Positions 17,474 through 26,592 are shown, counted from the first letter of the stretch. The stretch: 64,000 bases of DNA from Allofournierella massiliensis (GCF_021531255.1 NZ_JAFBIO010000001.1:372001-436000); one strand, 5' to 3'. Translations and numbers: made by a program. The notes: generated by a model not told the origin, from the letters alone.

Positions 17474-18496
17474 ATGCAGAAAGTGATCGAAGCGCTTGCA
17501 CAGCAGATGCAGGCGGATCTGGCTGGCGTGAACAGCAAGGAAACGCTGGCTGGGTTCTGGCAGACCTATCTGAGCAAAAACGGCAAGGTGCCCGGCCTGA
17601 TGAAGGAGCTGCGGAACGTGGCCCCCGAGGAGCGCCCGGCGGCGGGCAAGATCATCAACGAATTCAAGGTGCAGGTGCAGGCCGAGTATGAGGCTGCGGC
17701 CGAGCGGATCAAGGCGGCGGAACTGGCTGCCCGCAACGCTGCCGAGGCGGTGGATATCACCCTGCCGGCCAAGACCCGGCCCATGGGCGCGCTCCATCCC
17801 CTGACCCTGGTGCGCAACGAGATTATCGACGCCTTTGCCGGTATGGGTTTTGAGGTGTTCGAGGCACCTGAAATTGACGACGACGACCACAACTTTACCC
17901 GTCTGAATGTGCCCAAGGATCATCCGGCCCGGGATATGCAGGATACCTTTTATCTCACCGACGAGCTGCTGCTCCGTACCCAGACTTCCAACGGGCAGAT
18001 CCGCTCTATGGACTGCATGAAGCCTCCTCTTAAGATCTTGAGCCCTGGCCGTGTGTTCCGCTCTGACTCGGACGCCACCCACAGCCCCATGTTCCATCAG
18101 ATGGAGGGCCTTGTGGTGGATAAGGGCATCACCCTGTGCGATCTGCAGGGCATGCTGGACGAGCTGGTCAAGAACCTGTTCGGCCAGGGCACCCGCACCC
18201 GGCTGCGGCCCAGCTATTTCCCCTTCACCGAACCCAGCGTAGAGGTGGACGTGAGCTGCTTCGAGTGCGGCGGCAAGGGATGCAGCCTGTGCAAGGGCAC
18301 CGGCTGGATCGAAGTCCTGGGCGGCGGTGTGGTAAACCGCCATGTGCTGGAAAACTGCGGCATTGACCCGGATGTGTATTCCGGTTTTGCCTTCGGTATC
18401 GGTATCGAGCGCATCGCCATGCTGAAATACGGCATTGACAACATCGGCCTGATGTTTGAGAACGACCTGCGCTTCCTCAAACAATTCCAGGAGTAA
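17474..18496 (+). CDS. pheS: Phenylalanine--tRNA ligase alpha subunit
   Basis: Catalytic subunit of the (alpha-beta)2 class II PheRS. 340 residues. N-terminal coiled coil (about 1-85) binds the tRNA; motif 2 region around RVFRSDSDATHSPMFHQMEG (about 193-212) and motif 3 GFAFGIGIERIAMLKYGI near 305-322 form the active site. A CFECGGKGCSLCKGTGW cysteine cluster at about 260 is present in many clostridial PheS. GAAGGAG precedes the ATG. Co-transcribed with pheT, 12 bp downstream. Confidence 0.97.
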   Translation: MQKVIEALAQQMQADLAGVNSKETLAGFWQTYLSKNGKVPGLMKELRNVAPEERPAAGKIINEFKVQVQAEYEAAAERIKAAELAARNAAEAVDITLPAKTRPMGALHPLTLVRNEIIDAFAGMGFEVFEAPEIDDDDHNFTRLNVPKDHPARDMQDTFYLTDELLLRTQTSNGQIRSMDCMKPPLKILSPGRVFRSDSDATHSPMFHQMEGLVVDKGITLCDLQGMLDELVKNLFGQGTRTRLRPSYFPFTEPSVEVDVSCFECGGKGCSLCKGTGWIEVLGGGVVNRHVLENCGIDPDVYSGFAFGIGIERIAMLKYGIDNIGLMFENDLRFLKQFQE

Positions 18497-18508
18497 GGAG
18501 AAGAGACA

Positions 18509-20938
18509 ATGAAAGTACCATTCAGCTGGCTGAAAGAATTTGTAGAGATCGACGTTACCCCCCAGGAACTGCAGGAGAAGCTGTTCAGCTGCGGCTTTGA
18601 GGTGGAGGAACTGATCGACCTTTCCAAGAATATTTCCCGTGTGGTTGTGGGTCGGATCACCCATATGGAAAAGCAGGAGGGCTCGGACCACCTGTATCAG
18701 TGCAAGGTGGATTGCGGCGAGGAATACGGCCATGAGCTGGAGATCAGCACCGGCGCCCCCAATGCCTTTGAGGGTGCCCTGGTGCCGGTAGCTCTGGACG
18801 GAGCCGTGCTGCCCGGCCCGGATGGCCCCATCACCATCAAGGCCCGCAAGATGCACGGCGTCATGTCCAACGGCATGATGTGCAGCGGCGAGGAGCTGGG
18901 CCTGAACGATGACCTCTACCCCGGCGCCGACGTATACGGCCTTCTGATCCTGAATGAGGACCCCAACGCAGTGGTGGGCCGGGATATCTGCGAGGTGGTG
19001 GGCCTGAATGATTACATCTTTGATATCGGCCTTACCGCCAACCGCCCTGACTGCCAGAGCATCCTGGGCATGGCCCGGGAGGTGGCTGCCATCCTGAACA
19101 AGCCCCTGAAGATGCCGGCCACTGATTACGAGTGCCCCGCCGCACCCGACGACAGCATTCAGGTGCGGGTGGAAGCGCCGGATCTCTGCCCCCGCTATCT
19201 GGCCCATTATGTGCGCAACATCCACCCGGCGCCCAGCCCCCGCTGGATGAAGCGGCACCTGGCTCTGATGGGGCTGCGCAGCATCAACAATGTGGTGGAT
19301 ATCACCAACCACACCCTGCTGGAGATCGGCCAGCCTATGCACGCCTTTGACCTGTCCCATGTGGCGGGCCGCAGCATTGTGGTGCGCCGGGCCCATCCGG
19401 GCGAAAAGATCGTCACCCTGGACGAAAAAGAATTTACCCTGAATGAAAATAATCTGGTGATCTGCGATGCCGAAAAGCCGGTGGCCCTGGCCGGCATCAT
19501 GGGCGGCCTGAACAGTGAGATCGAGGCAGATACCTCTGAGCTGCTGTTCGAGTGCGCCACCTTTGCCCGGGACTGCGTGCGTAAGACCAGCCGCTCCCTG
19601 GGCCAGAGCAGCGATTCCAGCGCCCGGTATGAGAAGGGCGTGGATCAGTACAGCACCGAACTGGGCCTGAAACGCGCCTTGCATCTGATTCAGGAGCTGG
19701 GCTGCGGCGAGATTACGCCCACCTGCTTTGACTGTTCTGCCGGCGGTTCCACCGAGCGAAAGATCATTACCGTCTCCCCTGCCCAGGTGGACGCGGTGCT
19801 GGGCATTGAAGTGCCCCGGGATGTGATGAAGGATATCCTGACCCGTCTGGATTTTGGTGTGGACGATTCCTCCGATCCCTGGCAGGTGAGCGTCCCCCGT
19901 TACCGGGAGGACATGGATGGCTTCCCCGACATCGCCGAAGAGATCATCCGGGAATATGGGTATGAGCATATCACCCCCACCTTCCTGAAGAACGCCTCGG
20001 TGACCAATGGCGGCCTGAACAACCGGCAGAAGCAGCAGATGAAGATAAAGCGGCTGATGGCTGCCCAGGGCTTCTATGAGGCCAGCACTCTGGCTTTCTA
20101 CTCCACTGCGGAGCTGGATATGCTTCACCTGCCCCAAGAGGCACCGGAGCGCCAGGCCATCCGCATCCTCAACCCCATCAGCGAGAACCTGTCCATCATG
20201 CGCACCATTCTGGCCCCCAGCATGCTGAACGTGATTGTAGACAACCTGAAAAAGGGCAACGTCGAAGGCCGCCTGTTTGAGCTTTCCAATGTGTATCTGC
20301 CCTACGAGCTGCCCTTGGTGCGTCATCCCAAGGAACGTCTCACCCTGGCCCTGGGCTGCTTTGGCCCGGAGGAGGATTTCTTCACGGTCAAGGGCGCCAT
20401 GGAGGCCATTGCCCAGGCCTTCGGTATCCGGTTTGAGTACAAGCGGGAGACGGTCAGCTATCTCCACCCCGGCATGAGCGCTGCCGTTTACTGCAATGGG
20501 CAGCGGCTGGGCATCTTCGGCAAACTGGCCAACGATGTGACTGGTGAACTGAAAATCGCCAAGGACGAAAAGAACAGCCAGAACATCTATTTGGCCGAGC
20601 TGGACTACGAGGCTATGGAAGCCCAGTTCCCTGCCGAGCGGCGGTACAAGCCCCTGAGTCCCTATGCGGCGGTCAAGCGGGATCTGGCGCTGGTCTGCGG
20701 GGAAGAGATCACCTGCGGGCAGGTGGAAGAAGTGATCTGCCAGGCTTCGCCCCTGGTGCAGGATGTGCAGCTGTTTGATATCTATCGGGGCAAGAACATC
20801 GGAGAGGGCAAGAAGAGCATGGCCTTCTCCCTGACCATGGCTGACCCCAGGGCAGAGGTTTCCAATGAGGAGGCCGAAAGGGCAATCAAAAAGATCCTGG
20901 GCGATCTCAAGCATAAGCTGGGCATCGAGATCCGCTGA
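18509..20938 (+). CDS. pheT: Phenylalanine--tRNA ligase beta subunit
   Basis: 809 residues, full-length beta chain. N-terminal tRNA-binding OB (EMAP) domain around 40-150 (VVVGRITHMEK…HLYQCKVDCG), B3/B4 editing domain (about 210-375), B5 domain, catalytic-like fold, and C-terminal ferredoxin-fold anticodon-binding domain (KPLSPYAAVKRDLALVC… to the end). Forms the heterotetramer with PheS and edits mischarged Tyr-tRNA-Phe. Terminator follows at 20982. Confidence 0.97.
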   Translation: MKVPFSWLKEFVEIDVTPQELQEKLFSCGFEVEELIDLSKNISRVVVGRITHMEKQEGSDHLYQCKVDCGEEYGHELEISTGAPNAFEGALVPVALDGAVLPGPDGPITIKARKMHGVMSNGMMCSGEELGLNDDLYPGADVYGLLILNEDPNAVVGRDICEVVGLNDYIFDIGLTANRPDCQSILGMAREVAAILNKPLKMPATDYECPAAPDDSIQVRVEAPDLCPRYLAHYVRNIHPAPSPRWMKRHLALMGLRSINNVVDITNHTLLEIGQPMHAFDLSHVAGRSIVVRRAHPGEKIVTLDEKEFTLNENNLVICDAEKPVALAGIMGGLNSEIEADTSELLFECATFARDCVRKTSRSLGQSSDSSARYEKGVDQYSTELGLKRALHLIQELGCGEITPTCFDCSAGGSTERKIITVSPAQVDAVLGIEVPRDVMKDILTRLDFGVDDSSDPWQVSVPRYREDMDGFPDIAEEIIREYGYEHITPTFLKNASVTNGGLNNRQKQQMKIKRLMAAQGFYEASTLAFYSTAELDMLHLPQEAPERQAIRILNPISENLSIMRTILAPSMLNVIVDNLKKGNVEGRLFELSNVYLPYELPLVRHPKERLTLALGCFGPEEDFFTVKGAMEAIAQAFGIRFEYKRETVSYLHPGMSAAVYCNGQRLGIFGKLANDVTGELKIAKDEKNSQNIYLAELDYEAMEAQFPAERRYKPLSPYAAVKRDLALVCGEEITCGQVEEVICQASPLVQDVQLFDIYRGKNIGEGKKSMAFSLTMADPRAEVSNEEAERAIKKILGDLKHKLGIEIR

Positions 20939-20981
20939 AAAAAGCAAAGATACCGGATATAATTCCGGACGCAAGAAGAAA

Positions 20982-21013
20982 GAGGCCGCCGGCAATTGCC
21001 GGCGGCCTCTTTT
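20982..21013 (+). terminator. Intrinsic terminator of pheST
   Basis: Perfect 12-bp arms GAGGCCGCCGGC/GCCGGCGGCCTC around AATT, followed by TTTTGATTT. Confidence 0.9.
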
Positions 21014-21133
21014 GATTTACAACTCGAAACAAAACTATAAATCGACATATTATTACTGTAAAGCGGAATGACTATACAGGCAGATCTGGGCGAAATATAC
21101 GGGTTTCACGGCTTTCCTGAGGGCAAAGCAGCT

Positions 21134-21585
21134 TTAACGTCTTTTCTCCATCACAAAATTTGTCAGCAGGATGCCTTGACGTTCGACCTGCTGTTCCCGG
21201 ATCATGCGGTAGCCCCTTTTTTCAAAGAAGGGTTTGGCGGTAATGGAGGCGTGGGTGGTGATACAATAGGCACGCACCGATTGTTCCAGTGTGTCACAGA
21301 GGGCAGAAGCTACGCCTTCCCGCTGGTGATTCTTATGCACATACAGCCGGTCCAGGTAGCCATCAGGTTTTATATCCCCAAAGCCGATGATCTCCCCTGC
21401 CTGGACGGCTATCACACAAAAACTGTGCGCAAAGGAGTCAGCCCATTTTTTCATATCTCTTTTTCCGGCGCCCACGCCGCCAGCTGGGGCAGTGTATAAT
21501 CTTTGGCGTTGACAGAATGGACGGTATCATAGAATAGTTTTGCCAGTGCGGCACAATCTTCAGGCTGGTATCTTCTCATGAACAT
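21134..21585 (-). pseudogene. GNAT acetyltransferase, broken by a 1-base frameshift
   Basis: The gene starts MFMRRYQPEDCAALAKLFY (21585; GGGGAGGGG upstream) and runs to …LAAWAPEK, where the frame meets a stop. The remainder continues in the next frame as RDMKKWADSF…VIGFGDI…YLDRLYVHKNHQREGVASALCD, the acetyl-CoA-binding region of a GNAT enzyme, ending at 21134. The break is at a run of five A (21460-21464); one more A restores a single frame of about 150 residues. Family members of this type are common in Clostridia. Either a true pseudogene or a homopolymer sequencing error. Substrate unknown. Confidence 0.85.
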
Positions 21586-21706
21586 CCGGGCCATCCCCTC
21601 CCCTGCTTTTGCGGATTTTTCTCTATAATAATATATCCGGGGGAGGGCAGGTTCAAGGCAATGGGAAGCCTGCGACAAAGAGAAGACCCATGGACATGAA
21701 GGATGC

Positions 21707-22927
21707 TTATGGGGAATCGGAGGTATTTGGGATGTTTTCCGCTTTTTCCAGCATGGTTTGGGCAAATACCGCATAGCCTCTGGTGGGGTCCTTAACCAAT
21801 ACATGGGTTACTGCGCCCACCAGTTTGCCGTCCTGAAGGATCGGAGAGCCAGACATACCCTGTACAATGCCGCCGGTAATGGCCAGAAGAGCCTCGTCCG
21901 TCACCCGAATCATCATATTTTTGTTTATATTTTGGGAGGTATAGGATATTTTTTCAATTTCAATGGAATAGGCCTTGGGGCCATTGCCGTCCACGTTGCA
22001 GATCAGCTGCGCAGGGCCGGTTTTCACTTCCTGCATCCAGGCGACTTCCGCGGGCTGCGTTTTTAGCGTATGAGAGAGAAGAGCACCGTAAACGCCGGCC
22101 TGGTAATTTTCTCGTATCTCTCCCAGAGCCTGGGTACTGACAAAGCTGCCTTTCAGTTCACCCGGTGCTCCGGCACAGCCTTTTTCCACGCCGTTCAGGG
22201 CAACAGGAACGATCTCCCCGCTCCGCAGTTCAATGCTCTGGCCGGTATCGCTGTCACTGATGGCGTGGCCCAGCCCGGCAAAGGTATCGCCTAAAAAGAA
22301 GGTCATGGTGCCGATGCCGGCGGAGGAATCCCGCACCCAGATCCCGGCTTTGAAATCTCCGTTTTGATCCTGTACCGGCAGAATGGTGGTATTGAAAAGC
22401 TGGCCATCCCGCTTATAGACCAGTTCTTTGGCTTGCTCGCTTCCCTGCTGCAGCGCCTGAGCAATGTCTTCATTGCACAGGATCTTGTGGCCGTCTATGC
22501 TCACCACCCAGTCGCCCAATTTCAGGCCTGCATCTTTTGCGGGGTTCTGCGGGCCGGAGGCGGTGTACAGTTCAGTGAATCCCACCACCAGGGCGCCGTC
22601 AGCAAACATCTTGATGCCGAACAGATCCCCGCAGACTTCTACACTCTGGCGGGTTCGTTCAACGACCCGGATGGACTTCAGCGGCAATGTATCAAAAAGC
22701 CGGGCAGAAGCGTTTCGGCTGCTGTCCCGCATGGAAGCGTTCACATTGTCGCTGGGGGCAGCGGACTGAATGCCCACCCAGGGTAGGTCTGCCAAGGAGG
22801 GAGTTTCGCCCGGCTGTACATAAATGGTATCCGGCACCTGAAACCTGCAGAAGGTATATCCCCCGCCGGCCAGCAGCAAGGCAGCCAGGGCGGCGCAAAA
22901 AATTTTTCTGGATCGTTTTCGCAGCAT
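21707..22927 (-). CDS. spoIVB: SpoIVB serine peptidase (SigK checkpoint)
   Basis: Forespore-made serine protease that signals across the intermembrane space to trigger pro-SigK processing. 406 residues. N-terminal membrane anchor (about 8-28), a PDZ domain (about 95-175, with GLKLGDWVVSIDGHKI), then the SpoIVB/S55 peptidase domain with GLGHAISDSDTG (His221) and GMSGSPILQDGKLVGAVTHV (Ser359). In Bacillus it lies between recN and spo0A; here it stands alone, with a SigG-type promoter and GGAGG upstream of the ATG. Intact although its flanks are decaying. Confidence 0.96.
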   Translation of the reverse strand: MLRKRSRKIFCAALAALLLAGGGYTFCRFQVPDTIYVQPGETPSLADLPWVGIQSAAPSDNVNASMRDSSRNASARLFDTLPLKSIRVVERTRQSVEVCGDLFGIKMFADGALVVGFTELYTASGPQNPAKDAGLKLGDWVVSIDGHKILCNEDIAQALQQGSEQAKELVYKRDGQLFNTTILPVQDQNGDFKAGIWVRDSSAGIGTMTFFLGDTFAGLGHAISDSDTGQSIELRSGEIVPVALNGVEKGCAGAPGELKGSFVSTQALGEIRENYQAGVYGALLSHTLKTQPAEVAWMQEVKTGPAQLICNVDGNGPKAYSIEIEKISYTSQNINKNMMIRVTDEALLAITGGIVQGMSGSPILQDGKLVGAVTHVLVKDPTRGYAVFAQTMLEKAENIPNTSDSP

Positions 22928-22950
22928 TTTTTAGCCTCCGTTTCCCCCCT

Positions 22951-22980
22951 TAGTATGTGCGGAGAAAAAATTTTTATTGA
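22951..22980 (-). promoter_or_regulatory. SigG/SigF-type forespore promoter of spoIVB
   Basis: -10 CATACTA (22957-22951) matches the forespore consensus exactly; -35 TCAATA (22980-22975) is one base from TGAATA; spacer 17 bp. About 23 bp before the spoIVB ATG. Fits SigG control of spoIVB in Bacillus. Confidence 0.75.
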
Positions 22981-23016
22981 GAAAACGGAAAAATTTCTGC
23001 GAAAAGGAAAAAGCGA

Positions 23017-23046
23017 TTGAAGCGTGTTAAGATTTTGTGATATAAT
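23017..23046 (+). promoter_or_regulatory. Promoter of tRNA-Leu(UAG)
   Basis: -35 TTGAAG (23017-23022), 18-bp spacer, consensus -10 TATAAT (23041-23046), 11 bp before the mature tRNA. Confidence 0.75.
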
Positions 23047-23057
23047 ACAACTGTTTT

Positions 23058-23140
<83 letters not shown>

Positions 23141-23144
23141 AGTT

Positions 23145-23197
23145 GGAAGCTACATTTTAGCCTTATTAGAGAGGCTGGAATGCAGCTTTCCTTTTTT
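23145..23197 (+). terminator. Terminator after tRNA-Leu
   Basis: Long imperfect hairpin, GGAAGCTACATTTTAGCC with GGCTGGAATGCAGCTTTCC, then TTTTTT. Confidence 0.75.
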
Positions 23198-23260
23198 ATG
23201 AAGAAACCTCCATGGTATACTGTCCATGAATGCATGAGCAGAAAGCATGGAGGTTTTGTT

Positions 23261-23410
23261 ATGTCTGAGCATATGATGGAGATCCCGCAAAACAAAAACT
23301 TTAAATGGATCTGGTAGCAGAAGCTTAGGGTAGCCACCTGCTGCCGGGTCAGTACCGCATATGCGGAGCAGTAAAGCAACCTGAAAGAAACAAATCGCGC
23401 TCTGCCGTGA
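23261..23410 (+). pseudogene. N-terminal relic of a serine recombinase
   Basis: An ATG at 23261 with a perfect GGAGG site starts a frame of 18 codons ending in TAG (23315-23317). Reading through, the same frame gives QKLRVATCCRVSTAYAEQ, the first beta strand and catalytic Ser region (CRVST) of a resolvase/large serine recombinase, then another stop and SNLKE. The rest of the gene is missing. An inverted repeat AAACCTCCATG (23204-23214)/CATGGAGGTTT (23246-23256) surrounds the ribosome site. Its place right after a tRNA gene fits an old mobile-element integration. Only about 50 codons are recognisable, so the subfamily cannot be given. Confidence 0.65.
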
Positions 23411-23425
23411 CATCAAACAGATTAG

Positions 23426-23946
23426 AAGATTAAGCGGAGTACCTCTACCATCGACCAGATGCTGCTGGATGCGGAAAAACGGGGCGAAAAGGCCGAGAGC
23501 GTGATTGGCCCGGACCCAAAAAGTTTTTGCGATGAGGTGATTGAGGAGCTGCCCGTCATGCCCGGATGGAAAAGGAACCTGTGCGCCCTGCGGGATGGAC
23601 TTTTGGCAACGGTGGTCCTGCTGGTCATCTGGTTTGCCTCTTCCGCCCTGCAGGGGGTCCTGGGCGTGGGAAGTTGGCCGGAATTGACCCTGAGCTGGGG
23701 GCAGTTCCTTTCCGGCGGGGGAATCCTTGTGACGGCCTGCTGGCTGGTACACTGGATCTGCCGGGATTCTTTTAAGGCAGAGAAGAAAAACGGGCCCGGC
23801 TGCTGCTGTTTCTGGTATTCTTCGGTCTGCTCTGCCTGGGCGTTTTCCTGCGCCAGCCCCTGGTGGCCCTGCCCTTGCGGGCGGCGGTGGGGCTGATCGC
23901 GGCCCTGTTTATTCTGTACAAAATCCTGGATTTCCGTTTGGATTAA
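23426..23946 (+). pseudogene. Membrane protein with HAAS/DUF1048-like N-terminus, truncated and frameshifted
   Basis: The frame has no credible start after an in-frame stop at 23423. It encodes STIDQMLLDAEKRGEKAESV…DPKSFCDEVIEELP, resembling the C-terminal part of DUF1048/HAAS-type domains, then two hydrophobic helices. After KAEKK it passes into junk; the next frame gives RARLLLFLVFFGLLCLGVFL and AVGLIAALFILYKILDFRLD, two further helices ending at 23946. Adding one A to the A5 run near 23785 rejoins the frames. So a four-helix membrane protein has lost its start and its frame. Such genes usually sit next to a PadR regulator, absent here. Family call tentative. Confidence 0.65.
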
Positions 23947-23956
23947 AAGACAAAAG

Positions 23957-23990
23957 AAAAGGCTGCGCCCGCCGGGGTGCAGCCTTTTTT
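23957..23990. terminator. Bidirectional terminator
   Basis: Arms GGCTGC/GCAGCC with GC-rich inner pairing, A-run on the left and TTTTTT on the right, between the convergent membrane-protein relic and the kinase gene. Confidence 0.75.
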
Positions 23991-24037
23991 GCCGGAAAAA
24001 TCCTGTTCTGATATCAATTCAAAATGCACTGCCCGGT

Positions 24038-24945
24038 TCAGCTTTCCCGGGGCAGATACAGCAAAAAGCTGCTTCCCTGCTCCGGCCGGCTCTTCACTTT
24101 TATATAGCCGCCCTGCTTTTCGGCAATCTGCCGAGCAAGATACAGCCCTACCCCTACGCCAGGCAGGGAGTAGGCTGCCGGGGCCCGATAAAAACGCTGG
24201 AAGATCCTGGCCTGTTCTTCTTCGGCAATGCCGGGGCCGGGCCGGTATCACAGACACAGATGGAGGAGAACAGTTCGTAATTCTTGACCGAAACCGTTAA
24301 CCGGCCGCCGGCAGGGGTGTATTTGACCGCATTGTCCAGAAGAATACAAAGGGCTTCCTCGGTCCATTTTGCGTCGAAGCAGGCGGTACCCTCCGCCCCC
24401 ATGGCGCAAAGGGTCAGCGGTTTGCCTGATGCCTCGGCGGTATACTGGGCCAGGGCCCGTTCCGCCACCGGCCCGATCGGCCCGCATTGAGGGTGAAGGG
24501 CCAGAACGCCGGCTTCCAGCCGGGAGGTTTTGACCAGGGCCTCCATCAGCCTTTCCAGCTTTTCGGTCTGGGCGGTGATGGCCTGCAGGCAGTCCCGGGC
24601 CTGGGGAGAAAGGGGCTGCTCCCCCATCAGCTGGGAATACAGCCGAAGATTTGCCGTCGGCGTCCGGGTCTGGTGGGCAATATCATAGATAAGGGTGCTC
24701 AGCTGGTCTTTCTGCTGCTGAATCTGGCCGGCGGACAGGGTGCTGGCGGTCAGGTATTGGGCCAGCCGGTTTTCCAGGGAGAAAAGCCGGCTCTCATCAA
24801 AATCTTTTTCGCAGAAACGGCCGGCCATGGCTGCGGTGATCATCTCATCCAGCCGGCGGATGGTCCGCCGTGTACGCCGTCGTTCCAGCAAAACCAGAGC
24901 CAGGGCCGCCAGCAGAAGGGCCCCGGCTATGAAGTACCCCGTCAT
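24038..24945 (-). pseudogene. Sensor histidine kinase disrupted by a 5-bp tandem duplication
   Basis: One N-terminal helix (about 4-20), a DHp domain with the phospho-acceptor in YDIAHQTRTPTANL (His91), and a catalytic domain with N-box LLDNAVKYTPAGG. At the G1 box (CDTGPG) the unit GGCCC is present twice (24234-24243 on the plus strand), shifting the frame: the original frame reads 23 wrong residues to 24154. In the shifted frame the expected GIAEEEQARIFQRFYR…GVGVGLYLARQIAEKQGG…FLLYLPRES continues to 24038. One copy fewer restores a kinase of about 300 residues. Partner of the response regulator upstream, overlapping it by 4 bp. Could be a phase-variable or decaying gene. Confidence 0.88.
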
Positions 24946-25625
24946 GGCTGCACCGCCCAGGTATAGCCCAGACCGTATACCGTCTTTAGGTATTCCGGCT
25001 GGGAAGGGTCCTCTTCCAATTTGCCGCGCAGCCGCTTAATGGTGACAGAAAGGGCATTTTCTTCCACAAACTCCGCCCCGCCGCTCCATACCCGGTCCAC
25101 CAGTCGGGCACGGCTTACGGTGTGGCCGCGGTTTTCCACCAATACCCGCAGCAGCTTTTGCTCGGTCCGGCTCAGTTCCACCGGCTGGCCCTTCCGGTGG
25201 TATTCCATCCGGTCAAAATCAAAGACAAAGGGGCCCAGGATAATCGGTCCGGCCGGGGCGTCCGGGGTGCGGCGGATGCAGGCGTTTACCCTGGCCCGCA
25301 ACACCGCCAGAGAAAAAGGCTTGGAGATATAGTCATCGGCGCCGGCTTCCAGGCCGGTGACCTCATCCAATTCCAGATCATTGGCAGTGGGCAGAATCAC
25401 CGGGGTGAAGTCCCCTTGAGCGCGAAGCTGCCGGAGCAGGTCCAGCCCGCTGCCGTCGGGGAGGTTGATATCCAAAATCATCAGATCAAAACGCCGATGG
25501 GCCAACGCTTCCCGAGCACTGTTCAGGGTGCCTGCCCGGAAAACCGCCCGGTCCGGTTCTTCCAGAGCCAGGGCGATGCCTCGGCCCAGCGTCTCGTCAT
25601 CCTCCAAAAGAAAAAGCTGTTTCAT
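24942..25625 (-). CDS. OmpR-family response regulator
   Basis: 227 residues, intact. Receiver domain with acidic pair ED-D9-D10, phospho-acceptor Asp52 in LMILDINLP, and Lys in SKPF (about 102); the usual T/S-A after beta-4 is in PVILPTAND, slightly unusual. C-terminal winged helix (about 130-225; LSRTEQKLLRVLVENRGHTVSR…VTIKRLRGKLEED). ATGA overlap with the downstream kinase gene. The kinase is broken, so signalling may be lost or phase-dependent. Similar pairs often control a neighbouring ABC transporter, but none is here. Target unknown. Confidence 0.93.
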   Translation of the reverse strand: MKQLFLLEDDETLGRGIALALEEPDRAVFRAGTLNSAREALAHRRFDLMILDINLPDGSGLDLLRQLRAQGDFTPVILPTANDLELDEVTGLEAGADDYISKPFSLAVLRARVNACIRRTPDAPAGPIILGPFVFDFDRMEYHRKGQPVELSRTEQKLLRVLVENRGHTVSRARLVDRVWSGGAEFVEENALSVTIKRLRGKLEEDPSQPEYLKTVYGLGYTWAVQP

Positions 25626-25635
25626 GGGTGGTTCC

Positions 25636-26592
25636 TTAAATCGTTTCGTTCAGCACCTCGGCCAGGGTGGGCATGGCAGGGATGGCCCCCGGCCGGGAGC
25701 AGGTAAGGGCGGCGGCTCGGCTGGCAAAGCGCAGAGCCTGTTCCAGCTGGGCCTGGGTGAGGCCGTTCAGCCCGCCCGAAACCAGACGGGATAAGAGCGC
25801 GCCCAGGAAGGTATCCCCTGCCCCGTTTGTATCCGCAACTGCTACCCGGCAGGCGGCAATATACCCGGTGTGCGGCCCGAAGGAATAAAAGCAGCCCTCC
25901 TCGCCAAGGGTGATGATAATGAGGTGAATGCCGTACTCCTCACGCAGAGCCCGGGTGCCCTCTTCCGGGTTCTGCAGGCCGGTGAGCAGCTCCATCTCTT
26001 CCTGCGCCAGCTTGAGAATATGGCAAAGAGGCAGCGGCTGTTTCATCCGCTGGATGGCGGAATCCTGGTCCGGCCAGAGAGCGGACCGGTAGTTGGGATC
26101 ATAGCTGATGAGGATTCCCTCTTCCCGGGCCTTACGGACGGTTTCCAGGGTGGCGCTGCGGGAGGGCTCGGCAGTAAGGCTGACCGAGCCGAAATGCAGG
26201 AATACCGGCTTTTGGTCGTAGGCATCCAGGGCCTGCACCGCTTCCACCGGGGTGAGCAGGGTGTCGGCCCCGGGGCTGCGGTAAAAGGAAAACACCCGCT
26301 CTCCCCTTGCGTCCACACTCACCACCGCCAGGGTGGTGAGTGCCTCGTCGCTCTGCCGAAGGCCGCTCACATCCACCTGGTTATCGCTGAGAGTGCCGTG
26401 GATGGAGGCGCCGAAAGCATCCCGCCCTACCTTGCCGATGAAGGCGGTGCTGGCGCCCAGGCGGGCAGCGGCTACCGCCACATTGGCGGGCGCGCCCCCG
26501 GGAAAAGCGGCATAACGGCGGATATGGCGGGCATCCTCGGCGGTTTGGGTAAGATCAATGAGGGATTCCCCGATGGTTACGATTTCTGGCAT
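25636..26592 (-). CDS. PfkB-family carbohydrate kinase, probable fructokinase
   Basis: 318 residues from the ATG at 26592 (GGAAGGTGA upstream). PfkB fold: N-terminal IVTIGESLIDL, sugar-binding FPGGAPANVAVAAARLG (about 38-54), and C-terminal signature VADTNGAGDTFLGALL with the catalytic Asp. Sequence style is that of ScrK-type fructokinases of Clostridia. No transporter, hydrolase or regulator for sucrose is adjacent; its only neighbour is the response regulator 10 bp downstream, so pathway context is lacking. The 279 bp upstream (26593-26871) hold no gene. Confidence 0.9.
   Translation of the reverse strand: MPEIVTIGESLIDLTQTAEDARHIRRYAAFPGGAPANVAVAAARLGASTAFIGKVGRDAFGASIHGTLSDNQVDVSGLRQSDEALTTLAVVSVDARGERVFSFYRSPGADTLLTPVEAVQALDAYDQKPVFLHFGSVSLTAEPSRSATLETVRKAREEGILISYDPNYRSALWPDQDSAIQRMKQPLPLCHILKLAQEEMELLTGLQNPEEGTRALREEYGIHLIIITLGEEGCFYSFGPHTGYIAACRVAVADTNGAGDTFLGALLSRLVSGGLNGLTQAQLEQALRFASRAAALTCSRPGAIPAMPTLAEVLNETI

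Noticed and set aside
17408-20995. 1195-codon open frame antisense to pheST
   Set aside because: Mirror of GC-rich codon bias opposite two well-supported synthetase genes; no ribosome site or family resemblance, low-complexity His/Gly/Gln-rich product.
23204-23256. Inverted repeat AAACCTCCATG/CATGGAGGTTT as the end of an insertion sequence
   Set aside because: No transposase and no matching far end or target duplication seen; the right arm is the ribosome site of the recombinase relic, so a leader hairpin or terminator is as likely.
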